A stretch of DNA of 64,000 bases from Gracilimonas halophila (GTDB lineage Bacteria; Bacteroidota; Rhodothermia; Balneolales; Balneolaceae), in assembly GCF_042684365.1 (NCBI RefSeq), contig NZ_JBHULI010000022.1, positions 124,001-188,000 of the forward strand. Direction: 5' to 3'. Positions 1 to 8,605 of the stretch are shown in pieces. The notes beneath the pieces were generated by a model, which was not told the origin of the DNA, made no database searches, and saw only the letters and a program-made list of their open reading frames with translations. The number at the start of each line of letters is the position of its first letter. Position 1 is the first letter of the stretch. Made by a program: the position numbers and the translations under genes.

Positions 1-1
1 T

Positions 2-586
2 ACACAGCCAGACTGGATTGGAAGCATTCGAAACGATTTTTCCTACAAAAATTTCAATATTTCCTTTTTGATTGATGCCAAGTGGGGACAAGATGTTTAT
101 AGTCAGTATGATAACTTCTTTACTGCCTTTGGAATCACAAAAAATACTCTGAATAGAGAAGATTACCATGTTTTTGAAGGTGTTACCGCTGATGGTCAGC
201 CAAATACTCAGGAGGTATGGCTTGGTCAGGGGTTAGACCCTGAAGGCCGGATTGATCCGGGAACAGGTTCAGTTAGAGATTATGGAGCAGGGTATCATCG
301 AAATGTGAAGCGAGGCTCAACCGAAGAATTTGTTCTTGATGCTTCTTATATCAAGTTGCGAAATATTCGGTTAGCTTATTCATTGCCACAGGATCTAGTC
401 ACTGATTTAGGGCTTCGCAGGGTTACGCTGTCTACTACGGCCACTAATATTATACTTTATACTCCTTTTAGCGGGTTTGACCCCGAATCACGTGCCGGAG
501 GTGCTTCAACTAACGCACAAGGCTTTACTGCATTGGACTACCCCGGCGTGGCCAGTTTCTTTTTCTCGGTTAACCTTTCTCTATAA
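2..586 (+). CDS. SusC/RagA-type TonB-dependent outer-membrane receptor, C-terminal end (partial)
   Basis: The open frame runs in from the left edge (codon phase starts at base 2), so only about the last 194 residues are seen. They carry the motif order typical of the SusC beta-barrel end: PDWIGS, then NDFSYKNF, a stretch of barrel strands (VLDASYIKLRNIRLAYSLP), the TATNI block and a terminal strand ending in a hydrophobic residue. SusC proteins import oligosaccharides or peptides across the outer membrane with TonB energy and pair with the SusD lipoprotein encoded 20 bases downstream. The substrate cannot be read from this fragment; no glycoside hydrolase is seen nearby. Confidence 0.93.
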   Translation, partial: TQPDWIGSIRNDFSYKNFNISFLIDAKWGQDVYSQYDNFFTAFGITKNTLNREDYHVFEGVTADGQPNTQEVWLGQGLDPEGRIDPGTGSVRDYGAGYHRNVKRGSTEEFVLDASYIKLRNIRLAYSLPQDLVTDLGLRRVTLSTTATNIILYTPFSGFDPESRAGGASTNAQGFTALDYPGVASFFFSVNLSL

Positions 587-606
587 ACATAAAACAGGAT
601 AAACCA

Positions 607-2025
607 ATGAAGATATTTTCTAAACAAATTCTGATTTTTTGTATCACAACGGTATTCTTTTTAACCGGATGTGAGGGATTTCTCGATATTAATGATGATC
701 CAAATAATCCTACAGAAGCTCCGCCACAGGGGCTGATGACAAATGTAACCTATGAGACTGCCCAAAACATGTATCGAATGGGGAGTATAACTTCCTATTA
801 TGTACAGTATCTGGCTTCTCCTAATCAAGCGAGTGCAACAGATGTGCATGAAGCTGTAAGCTATGGAAATCAGTGGTATCGATTATACGATGTCATGACT
901 GATCTTACTGATTTAGAGGTTCTGGCAGAGGAAGAAGGTGCTACTCAGTATGTAGGAATAGCCAAAATTCTTAAAGCATTAAACCTGGCTACCTTAGTTG
1001 ATGCCTGGGGAGATGCTCCCTATTCACAGGCATTTTATGCTGAAACACTGAATCCAGAGTATGACAGTCAGGAAAATCTCTATAATGAAGTTTTTACTCT
1101 ATTGGAGGATGGATTGACTGAGCTTCAGGCAGGTAATTCTACGATTGTTGCCGGAAATGAAGATTTCATTTATGGCGGCGATATTACCAGGTGGGAACGG
1201 TTAGCTTATATGCTTCAGGCACGTTACCTGAATCATTACAGCAAACAAGCATCATACGTCCCTGATGCCGTTCTTGCAGCATTAGATAACGGCTTTCAAA
1301 GTAATGCTGACGATGCACAAGTAACCTATTATGAAGAGGAGGTAAACCCCTGGGCTTCCGTTGCAATTGCCAATGCCGGATTGATACTCGGTGGTTGGAT
1401 GTCAGAGCAAATAGTCGACCATATGAATGGCACTACTTACGGAGTGATAGATCCTCGTATCGAAACGTTTATGAGTACAAATGATGATGATGATTACGTC
1501 GGAGTTACTAATGGTGCAGGCCGAGGTAATGCACCCGAACAAGGCGCTTTCTCGGTGTTAACGACGGATGATTTTTATTCGGCACAGACTGCACCGGTTG
1601 TTATTGCTTCTTATGCCGAACAAAAATTCATAGAAGCAGAAGCTGCTTTGAGGGCAACTCCATCTCAAACAACGCGTGCCTATCAAGCTTATATGGATGG
1701 CATTGAAGCTCATATGGATAAAGTAGGTGTGGCTGAAGCGGATAAGCAGTTATATATGAATAATCCTGTTGTAGATGTTGGGGAACTTAACCTGACTATT
1801 GATCATATTATGAAAGAAAAGTATGTGGCAATGTTCCTTCATCCTGAGTCGTGGGTGGATGCGCGGCGTCACGATTACTCTTATAATGATATGATTCCTC
1901 CGGCTAACAGTGCACTTGGAGGAGATTGGGTCAGGCGTTTTATTTATCCTGAGTCAGAAACTCAGCGGAACGGCGAAAATGTACCGAGTATAACCCAGAC
2001 TGATAATCTGTTCTGGGATCAGTAA
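607..2025 (+). CDS. SusD/RagB-family outer-membrane lipoprotein
   Basis: This is the surface substrate-binding partner of the SusC receptor just upstream, 20 bases away in the same operon. The 472-residue product starts with a lipoprotein signal peptide; the lipobox LTGC gives Cys22, followed by the family's EGFLDIN start and the NDPNNPT segment. Near the C-terminus the block KEKYVAMFLHPESWVDARRHDY is the conserved SusD end seen in the SusD-like/SusD_2 subgroup. The protein should sit on the outer leaflet of the outer membrane and close over the SusC pore. Substrate unknown; the downstream peptidase-like genes hint at peptides or peptidoglycan fragments, which is inference only. Confidence 0.93.
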   Translation: MKIFSKQILIFCITTVFFLTGCEGFLDINDDPNNPTEAPPQGLMTNVTYETAQNMYRMGSITSYYVQYLASPNQASATDVHEAVSYGNQWYRLYDVMTDLTDLEVLAEEEGATQYVGIAKILKALNLATLVDAWGDAPYSQAFYAETLNPEYDSQENLYNEVFTLLEDGLTELQAGNSTIVAGNEDFIYGGDITRWERLAYMLQARYLNHYSKQASYVPDAVLAALDNGFQSNADDAQVTYYEEEVNPWASVAIANAGLILGGWMSEQIVDHMNGTTYGVIDPRIETFMSTNDDDDYVGVTNGAGRGNAPEQGAFSVLTTDDFYSAQTAPVVIASYAEQKFIEAEAALRATPSQTTRAYQAYMDGIEAHMDKVGVAEADKQLYMNNPVVDVGELNLTIDHIMKEKYVAMFLHPESWVDARRHDYSYNDMIPPANSALGGDWVRRFIYPESETQRNGENVPSITQTDNLFWDQ

Positions 2026-2043
2026 TTGAATCCAATTAAAGAG

Positions 2044-2081
2044 AAAAAAGAGGCCCAAGAATGCTTAGGGCCTCTTTTTTT
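2044..2081 (+). terminator. Rho-independent terminator after the susCD pair
   Basis: A near-perfect hairpin with arms AAAAAAGAGGCCC and GGGCCTCTTTTTT around a short loop is followed by a run of T, 19 bases after the susD stop codon. It should end the SusC/SusD transcript and separate it from the serine hydrolase gene at 2135. Confidence 0.9.
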
Positions 2082-2134
2082 AATTATGAATTTTATTTCG
2101 TTTAATTAAAATTTTTTAGACTCCTGATATCAAA

Positions 2135-3046
2135 ATGAAAGCACCTATGCCCAAAACATGTCTTGGTTGGTTAGCCGCAGGAATCATTTTTATGATCATC
2201 GGTTGTACACAGTCTATCAATAATATGGAGAATTTAGAATCTCAAATAAATGAACGTCTTGAAGCCATGTCCGGTGATTTTGCCGTGGCATTCATGAACC
2301 TGTCAGATACTTCTGAGACAATTCTGATAAATGAAAGGGAAATGTTTCATGCTGCCAGCACCATGAAAACACCTGTGATGGTTGAACTATATAAGCAAGC
2401 TGACGCCGGGAAGTTTTCGCTGGATGATTCTATTCTTGTAAAAAATGAATTCCGCAGTATTGTAGACGGCAGTGGTTATCAAATGTCGGTTGATGAGGAC
2501 AGTGAAGGTGAGTTGTATGATCTGATTGGTCAAAAAAGAACCATCAGGGATTTGATGTACGATATGATAACCATGAGTAGTAATCTTGCAACTAATATCT
2601 TAATTGAAAAAGTGAACGCGGAAAACGTAACGGAAACAATGCGCAGTTACGGAGCCGACAGTATATTGGTGTTGCGGGGCGTAGAGGATATCAAAGCATT
2701 TGAACAAGGATTGAGCAATCGCACTACGGCTTATGATGAAATGAAAATTTACAGTAAGATCGGAAACGGTGAAGCGGTCAGTGAAGAAGCTTCAGAACAA
2801 ATGATTGAAATTTTAAAGGGGCAGAAGTTTAATGAAATGATTCCTGCTCTACTCCCTGCTGATGTACAAGTGGCCCATAAAACCGGTTGGATTACCGGGG
2901 TAAATCATGATACCGGCATAGTAATTTTGCCTTCCGGTGAGCGATATGTACTGGTAATGCTTTCAAAAAATGCACCCGACAGGGAAGAAGTGCTTTCCAC
3001 TTTTGTTGATATTTCTAAAATAGTCTATGATTTTGTTGTGCAATAA
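2135..3046 (+). CDS. Serine hydrolase lipoprotein, class A beta-lactamase-like
   Basis: The 303-residue protein has a signal peptide with a possible lipobox (MIIGC, Cys24) and the penicillin-binding fold motifs in order: SxxK as STMK at 75-78, SxN as SSN at 148-150 and KTG at 249-251. This is the Beta-lactamase2 (PF13354) layout of serine acylases. In the omega-loop region a Glu (184 in RGVED) could be the deacylating base, but the Asn of the classical ExxLN motif is not present, so it may be a DD-peptidase or other acyl hydrolase rather than a true beta-lactamase. It is transcribed alone after a terminator and before a DapB-like gene 47 bases downstream. Function beyond serine acyl hydrolysis is not assignable by eye. 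Confidence 0.85.
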   Translation: MKAPMPKTCLGWLAAGIIFMIIGCTQSINNMENLESQINERLEAMSGDFAVAFMNLSDTSETILINEREMFHAASTMKTPVMVELYKQADAGKFSLDDSILVKNEFRSIVDGSGYQMSVDEDSEGELYDLIGQKRTIRDLMYDMITMSSNLATNILIEKVNAENVTETMRSYGADSILVLRGVEDIKAFEQGLSNRTTAYDEMKIYSKIGNGEAVSEEASEQMIEILKGQKFNEMIPALLPADVQVAHKTGWITGVNHDTGIVILPSGERYVLVMLSKNAPDREEVLSTFVDISKIVYDFVVQ

Positions 3047-3093
3047 AGACTAAAGAAACAGTTTTAAAATTTTAAAAAGTATCTAGGTTAATT

Positions 3094-4083
3094 ATGATCA
3101 AAATAATCCAGGTAGGCCTTGGCCCAATAGGTCAGCAACTGACAAGATATCTGACGGAAAGAAAAGGCATTCAATTGGTAGGCGGGGTGGATCTTGATCC
3201 TGCCAAAACAGGAAAAGATATAGGAGAACTTGCCGGGATAAATGAACTGGGTGTTTCAGTCTCTCCTGATCTTGGTTCTGCTATGAAAGAAACTGAGGTT
3301 GATGTCGCGGTGATATCCACGGTTTCTTCCCTTCAAAAAATCGAATCACAGATTAAGGATGCAGCAGACTTTAAATTGCATATAGTTTCCACTTGTGAAG
3401 AGCTGATGTGCCCGTTTGATCTGCAAACTGAAATTGCTGAACGAATTGATCAATACTGCAAAGAAAAAGGTGTAGCCTGTATTGGGACCGGGGTTAATCC
3501 CGGCTTCCTGATGGATTATCTCCCGGCTGTGTTAACGTCTGTTTGCCAAAAAGTGGATCACGTTAAAGTAGACCGATATCAGGATGCCAGCTCCAGACGA
3601 TTGCCTTTCCAGCAAAAAATAGGGGCAGGTTTGACTCAAGCCGAGTTTAAAGAAAAAGGGGATTCTATTCGGCATGTGGGCTTAAAAGAATCAGTTTATC
3701 TGTTGGCCAGAGCGCTTGGGTGGGAAATGGAGAAAGTTGAAGAAACCCTTACCCCTGTTTTAGCTGAAGAAAGGATAGAATTGGATCAGATCTTGATTGA
3801 AAAAGGATATATTGCCGGTGTGGAACAAATTGCTAAGGGCTATAAAAATAATGAAGAAGTCATTTCTCTTAATTTCAAAGCAGCAGTGGGTCTCAGCCGT
3901 TCTTATGATTCCATAGAAATAACCGGTAATCCCGGTTTCAGGTCTGTCATTGATGGAGGAGTTAACGGTGATGTTGCTACTTCAGCCATCATCGTCAATA
4001 CGATTCGTTCTGTTATTGCTATGAATCCGGGGCTGAAGACCATGCTGGAAATTCCGGCACCGGCTTACTACAGTCAGGTTTAA
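3094..4083 (+). CDS. DapB-like NAD(P)-dependent dehydrogenase, 2,4-diaminopentanoate dehydrogenase type
   Basis: The N-terminus has a Rossmann motif GLGPIGQ at 8-14 and a DLD acidic turn ending strand 2. The middle holds GTGVNPGFLMD and the end NPGLKTMLEIPAPAYY, which match the family usually named dihydrodipicolinate reductase-like or 2,4-diaminopentanoate dehydrogenase. The enzyme probably oxidises or reduces an amino group on a small (di)amino acid with NAD(P)H in the cytoplasm. It is convergent with the D-aminoacylase-like gene at 4106. True DapB for lysine synthesis is shorter (about 250-270 residues) and lacks this C-terminal signature, so a housekeeping lysine role is unlikely. Exact substrate unknown. 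Confidence 0.8.
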   Translation: MIKIIQVGLGPIGQQLTRYLTERKGIQLVGGVDLDPAKTGKDIGELAGINELGVSVSPDLGSAMKETEVDVAVISTVSSLQKIESQIKDAADFKLHIVSTCEELMCPFDLQTEIAERIDQYCKEKGVACIGTGVNPGFLMDYLPAVLTSVCQKVDHVKVDRYQDASSRRLPFQQKIGAGLTQAEFKEKGDSIRHVGLKESVYLLARALGWEMEKVEETLTPVLAEERIELDQILIEKGYIAGVEQIAKGYKNNEEVISLNFKAAVGLSRSYDSIEITGNPGFRSVIDGGVNGDVATSAIIVNTIRSVIAMNPGLKTMLEIPAPAYYSQV

Positions 4084-4105
4084 TAGTCCATCCGGTTGGA
4101 GGAAA

Positions 4106-5752
4106 TCATTTCCAACCAGGGCCGCGTACTACTTGCCCGGGCATAGCCCCTGTATGCTCTCCATCCTTTAATACCTGCACAGCGTTTACAAAAACATGAT
4201 GCACTCCTACGGCATATTGATGGGGCTGTGTGAATGTAGCTTTATCTTCAATCGTGGCGGGATCAAAAATCACGATATCACCATAATAACCTTCTCTGAG
4301 ATAGCCACGTTTTTGAAGTTTAAGATTTTTAGCCGGTAATCCCGTTAAGCGATAAATGGCTTCCTGTAACGGGATAACGTTTTCATCCCGTACATACTTT
4401 CCCAACAACCGGGCAAAAGTGCCGTAGGTGCGTGGGTGAGTGCTCGATTCAAGGACTTCCCCCTCTGCAGCGACGGAGCGGGCATCTGAGCCAAAACTCA
4501 TATGAGGGACTTTTATTTTCGTGCGAACATTCTCTTCAGACATTAAGAAGAAGACCGAGCTGATATCCCCATCATTTTGTATAATGAGGTCGATAATGGT
4601 TTCAGCAGGATCGGTATTGCGCATTTCACTTATTTCAGCCAGATTTTTTCCGGTAAGATATTTGAGTGAGTCTTCATTAAATCCGACCAGCAGAATATTT
4701 TCAGGGGAATCAGCCAATTGATAAAAATTTTCCCAGTCTGTCTGAGGACTTCGCATGGATGCCAGCACTTCTTCACGAATCTCAGGCTGCTTCAGGCGGT
4801 TGATGAAATCTTGGTATGAACCTTCTTGTACGGTTGGAGGAATAGTAGCGTCGAGGCCGGTTGAAGCTGCAGTGTAGGTGTACATGTTTGCTGAAATATT
4901 ATGCCCTAAATTTCGCAGAGAATCAATTTTAGTCAAAACTACCGGGAGTTTATCCCAGTTTCGTTTTCCGGCTGCTTTAAGGTGATATATCTGGGCATCA
5001 ATTTCAGCTTCAGTAGCAATGGTAAAAAGTTCATCCGTTGCTTTTAATAAGTCATCGCCTTCACTTCGGATATGGGAAATATAAGTGCCGTCATATTCCG
5101 CAGCCGCCTCTGCCAGGGCAATGAGTTCTTCTGTACTTGCAAAAAAAGCCGGAGCATATATAAGGGATGAACCGACTCCCAAAGCCCCTTCTTCCATTGC
5201 TTCCCGAACAAGCTGCTGCATCTGCTTCAACTCATCCGGAGTAGGTGCTACGTTTTGAGAACCAATGACATGTTGTCGAATAGTTGTTGCCCCTACAAAT
5301 GAAGCTACGTTGGTCGAAACTCCCTGTTCTTCTGTAAGATGTTCAAGATACTCACCGAGAGTAGTCCACGGCCGCTCATTATTTTGTTGCATTTCCTCAT
5401 TCAGTGGCCCCATAGATGATCCTTCACCAAATATTTCCAAAGTTACTCCTTGTTTGATATTGCTCATAGACCTGCCGTCATTCAACAGAGAGTAATTAGC
5501 CCAGCTCAACATATTGATAAATCCGGGCGATACGGCAAGTCCTTCAGCATCAATGATGACAGGGGCATCTGAAGAGCTCAGGTTACCAATAGCGGCAATA
5601 GTGTCGGCTCTGATACCTATATCAGCTGTAAATGGAGCATCACCAGTTCCGTTATAAATAGTGCCATTTTGTATAATGGCATCAAAATCTTGTTGGGTGC
5701 AGGCCGTTGCGATCAGCAGCAGTAAGGCCGTGAATAGGGTTTTTCTCCGCAT
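4106..5752 (-). CDS. D-aminoacylase-like amidohydrolase lipoprotein
   Basis: A 548-residue amidohydrolase-fold protein with a lipoprotein signal (ATAC, Cys18), so it acts in the periplasm or on an outer membrane. It follows the N-acyl-D-amino-acid deacylase pattern: a beta-sandwich start (IIQNGTIYNGTGD), GVTLEIFGEG at 102-111, SHIRSEGD with His227, His257 in YHLK and Asp423 in SFGSDAR near the end. The usual metal HxH after the first strand is replaced by Leu82 and Trp84 (FINMLSW), and the zinc Cys of classical D-aminoacylases is replaced by an acidic residue, a subfamily state rather than a frameshift. Likely substrates are N-acyl-D-amino acids or peptides with D residues; not proven. Confidence 0.85.
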   Translation of the reverse strand: MRRKTLFTALLLLIATACTQQDFDAIIQNGTIYNGTGDAPFTADIGIRADTIAAIGNLSSSDAPVIIDAEGLAVSPGFINMLSWANYSLLNDGRSMSNIKQGVTLEIFGEGSSMGPLNEEMQQNNERPWTTLGEYLEHLTEEQGVSTNVASFVGATTIRQHVIGSQNVAPTPDELKQMQQLVREAMEEGALGVGSSLIYAPAFFASTEELIALAEAAAEYDGTYISHIRSEGDDLLKATDELFTIATEAEIDAQIYHLKAAGKRNWDKLPVVLTKIDSLRNLGHNISANMYTYTAASTGLDATIPPTVQEGSYQDFINRLKQPEIREEVLASMRSPQTDWENFYQLADSPENILLVGFNEDSLKYLTGKNLAEISEMRNTDPAETIIDLIIQNDGDISSVFFLMSEENVRTKIKVPHMSFGSDARSVAAEGEVLESSTHPRTYGTFARLLGKYVRDENVIPLQEAIYRLTGLPAKNLKLQKRGYLREGYYGDIVIFDPATIEDKATFTQPHQYAVGVHHVFVNAVQVLKDGEHTGAMPGQVVRGPGWK

Positions 5753-5829
5753 GGCGTGTATATTTTATTTGTGCTAAAAATTTGTTAGATATGTTGAGCT
5801 AAATAAACAAAATATTTTATAACGATCAC

Positions 5830-7221
5830 ATGCGAGTATCAAATTCAATATCTGTTCTTTCTGCAATTCTTTTTTTATCCATTTTATGGGGATGTCGTTC
5901 AGCTGAAGAAGTAACAAAGCCACCAGCTCAGAAAGAAGAACCAAAAACAGAAGTGAGCACATTACAGGCTATTTTTGAAGATTCGGAAGTTTTTTCGGGC
6001 AATTTTACAGGATTTATGCTTTATGATCCGGATAAGGACAGTGTATTGTATGCACAAAATGAAAGCAGGTACTTTACTCCGGCCTCTAATACAAAATTAT
6101 TTACTTTTTACACCGGTTTAAAAATGCTTCCGGATTCCCTGCCGGGAATCCAATATTTTGTGAAAGGTGATTCTTTGATTTTCCGGGGAACCGGGGATCC
6201 CGCTTTTCTGCATCCAGATTTTGGCAATCCGGCCATCTTCCGGTTTTTAAAAGACAGTGATAAAGAACTTTTCTATGTGGATGAGCATTTTGATGATGAT
6301 GTGCTAGGCCCGGGATGGTCGTGGAGTGATTTCAACTCTTATTATTCCGCTGAAAAATCACCCTTTCCGGTATTCGGGAATGTAATGCGGGTAACGGTAG
6401 AAGAAATTGAGAAACTGCAAATTGCCTCCGATTCATCGGGATTAAAAGTTTCTCCAAAATTTTTTCGCTCTAATATTGAAAATACAGTTTCAAAAAAGAA
6501 CCCGCCTCTGATCGAAAGAGATTTTTTTGATAATCAATTCAGGTACAATCCAAAATCCGATACAACTACCTACACCACAGATAAACCTTTTCATTACACA
6601 CCGGAATTGATTACAGAAATGTTAAGTGATACGCTCGGGAAACCGGTAACATATATTGCAGCTTCATTTCCGAATGATCATAAGACTATGTACAGTGTGC
6701 AAGCTGATTCAGTTTATAAGCGCATGCTTCAACCCAGTGATAATTTTATAGCCGAGCAGTTGCTGTTGTTGACTGCATCGCAAATGGGAGAACCGCTGAA
6801 CAGCCGAGCCGCTATTGATTACATGAAGGAAAATCATTTAAGTGAGATGCCGGATGAGCCCCAATGGGTTGATGGTTCTGGTCTTTCCCGGTATAACATG
6901 TTTACCCCAAGAAGTATTATTTGGCTGTTGATGCAGATTGATAAGGAGTTTTCATATGACCGGGATCTGTTTGAATTATTACCGGCCGGTGGGGTATCGG
7001 GAACGATAAGAAATTGGTATGCAGCCCCGGATAGTGCAGAACCATACGTATTTGCAAAAACCGGTACGCTGAGTAATAACCACTGTCTAAGCGGATATTT
7101 GATTACCAACAGCGGAAAAAAACTTTTATTCAGTTTTATGAATAATCACTATGTGACTTCTTCTTCTATTGTGAAAAATGAGATGGAATATGTATTGAGG
7201 CACATACGCACCACGTATTGA
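5830..7221 (+). CDS. dacB: D-alanyl-D-alanine carboxypeptidase/endopeptidase, PBP4 (peptidase S13) family
   Basis: The 463-residue product cuts D-Ala-D-Ala ends or 4-3 cross-links in peptidoglycan. All three active-site motifs are visible: SNTK at 86-89, SDN at 303-305 and KTG at 410-412. The long span between the first two motifs is the insertion typical of S13 enzymes. The start has a signal peptide and a likely lipobox (LWGC, Cys22), suggesting lipid anchoring in the envelope. It is divergent from the D-aminoacylase-like gene with about 77 bases between them. Length agrees with PBP4 of Gram-negatives. Confidence 0.93.
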   Translation: MRVSNSISVLSAILFLSILWGCRSAEEVTKPPAQKEEPKTEVSTLQAIFEDSEVFSGNFTGFMLYDPDKDSVLYAQNESRYFTPASNTKLFTFYTGLKMLPDSLPGIQYFVKGDSLIFRGTGDPAFLHPDFGNPAIFRFLKDSDKELFYVDEHFDDDVLGPGWSWSDFNSYYSAEKSPFPVFGNVMRVTVEEIEKLQIASDSSGLKVSPKFFRSNIENTVSKKNPPLIERDFFDNQFRYNPKSDTTTYTTDKPFHYTPELITEMLSDTLGKPVTYIAASFPNDHKTMYSVQADSVYKRMLQPSDNFIAEQLLLLTASQMGEPLNSRAAIDYMKENHLSEMPDEPQWVDGSGLSRYNMFTPRSIIWLLMQIDKEFSYDRDLFELLPAGGVSGTIRNWYAAPDSAEPYVFAKTGTLSNNHCLSGYLITNSGKKLLFSFMNNHYVTSSSIVKNEMEYVLRHIRTTY

Positions 7222-7260
7222 AATGTAATACAAGTAGAATATTCTAAGGCACAAATAATC

Positions 7261-7791
7261 TCAGGAAAAGACTTCTTCCATAATTTGTTGATGCACTTTC
7301 AGATCACCATCGTTAAAAAGCACAAATCGAATTTCTTTTACGGATTTCAAGTTGGCAACTTCATCGCGAATTGTTGAAAAAGCAATTTCAGCAGCTTCCT
7401 CCATAGGATATCCAAAGGCTCCGGTTGAAATGGCCGGGAAGGCAATGGAATGGATATCGTTTTTTTCAGCCAATTGAAGAGCATTTTTGTAGCAGTTAGC
7501 AAGAAGCTTATCTTCAGGTTTATCTCTACCGTAAACAGGTCCCAGACAATGAATGACATACTCATTCGGCAGATCATGTCCCCCGGAAATAACAGCTTCT
7601 CCAGGATTGATGGGTGCCATTGAGCGACACTCTTCCGTTAGTCCGGATCCCGCTGCACGGTGAATTGCACCTGCAACTCCCCCTCCAATCCTAAGCTGAG
7701 CATTAGCCGCATTAACGATGGCGGTGACGTCAGGTTGATGGGTTATATCTCCCCGGACACAATTCACTTTAATATTCTGAAAAGCTGGCAT
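7261..7791 (-). CDS. Macrodomain protein, O-acetyl-ADP-ribose deacetylase type
   Basis: The 176-residue protein is a single macrodomain. Diagnostic blocks are GDIT at 14-17, the AIVNAANAQL stretch followed by the Gly-rich GGGVAGAIHRAAG, and PAISTGAFGYP near residue 119. These residues bind ADP-ribose and, in YmdB-like relatives, hydrolyse O-acetyl-ADP-ribose or remove ADP-ribose from proteins. It is cytoplasmic with no signal peptide, convergent with dacB 39 bases away. No ADP-ribosyltransferase partner is seen in the window. Confidence 0.94.
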   Translation of the reverse strand: MPAFQNIKVNCVRGDITHQPDVTAIVNAANAQLRIGGGVAGAIHRAAGSGLTEECRSMAPINPGEAVISGGHDLPNEYVIHCLGPVYGRDKPEDKLLANCYKNALQLAEKNDIHSIAFPAISTGAFGYPMEEAAEIAFSTIRDEVANLKSVKEIRFVLFNDGDLKVHQQIMEEVFS

Positions 7792-8036
7792 GATGTACTG
7801 TATAAATTAAAGTTCAGGGGAAAGGTGTAAACAAGGTCAAAACTTCTCAAATATAAAAAAGGTGAAGAGGATCAACTTTTGGCCTTTTGGCGGACTCCTT
7901 ATACTTTCAGATAGAAATCGTAGGTTATAAAACGCTTACATAGTTGGAATGAGTTTCGGTCATTTGAAAAGACGGAATGATTTTGCTGTGTAAATGGTAT
8001 TTTAGGTTCATAGTAACTCAGTTTAACAGTGTGTAA

Positions 8037-8600
8037 ATGACTTTAAAAATAATTAGCAGTACAGATCGGCCAAATTCCAATGCACTAAGAGTTTCAAGGT
8101 ATGTTAAGACTCTTTATCAGAAAGAAGGGGTAGATGTGGAAGTTATTAGTCTGAAAGATTTCCCTCTTGAAGAGGTTGTTGGAGGAAGGTACGGGAAATC
8201 GATTCCGGCAGTAGAAAAGTTCAGAGAGCCTATCATAAATGCTGACGGGTTGATCTTCGTAATCCCGGAATACAATGGGAGTTTCCCGGGTATTTTAAAG
8301 ATGTTTGTCGATCACCTTCCATTTCCTGAAGCTTTTGAGAAAATGCCGATGGCCTTTATTGGAGAGTCTGCAGGTGCGTTTGGTGCATTACGTTCAGTAG
8401 AGCAATTTCAGATGATAGCTAATTACCGGAATGCGCTGCAATTCCCGGAACGTGTATTTATACCTCGGGTTAAAAGTGAATTTGACGAGGAAACAGGACT
8501 GTCAGATCCTTTTAAACAAAAACTATTACAATCTCAGGTAACGAATTTTGTGAAGTTTGTAGAGTCCGTCCAAAAAAAGGAATTGGATCAGTTGGTATAA
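8037..8600 (+). CDS. NADPH-dependent FMN reductase family protein
   Basis: A 187-residue flavodoxin-fold protein. The phosphate-binding loop after the first strand (SSTDRPNSNALR) and the flavin-contacting PEYNGSFPGILK block identify the NADPH-dependent FMN reductase family (PF03358). Such enzymes reduce flavins, quinones, azo dyes or chromate with NAD(P)H. It ends only 5 bases before the convergent response regulator gene. Substrate not predictable. Confidence 0.88.
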   Translation: MTLKIISSTDRPNSNALRVSRYVKTLYQKEGVDVEVISLKDFPLEEVVGGRYGKSIPAVEKFREPIINADGLIFVIPEYNGSFPGILKMFVDHLPFPEAFEKMPMAFIGESAGAFGALRSVEQFQMIANYRNALQFPERVFIPRVKSEFDEETGLSDPFKQKLLQSQVTNFVKFVESVQKKELDQLV

Positions 8601-8605
8601 TTCAA

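Noticed and set aside
4092..4115. GGTTGGA/TCCAACC hairpin at the convergent ends of the dehydrogenase and D-aminoacylase-like genes
   Set aside because: Only 7 bp, overlaps the coding end of the minus-strand gene and has no T run; too weak to call.
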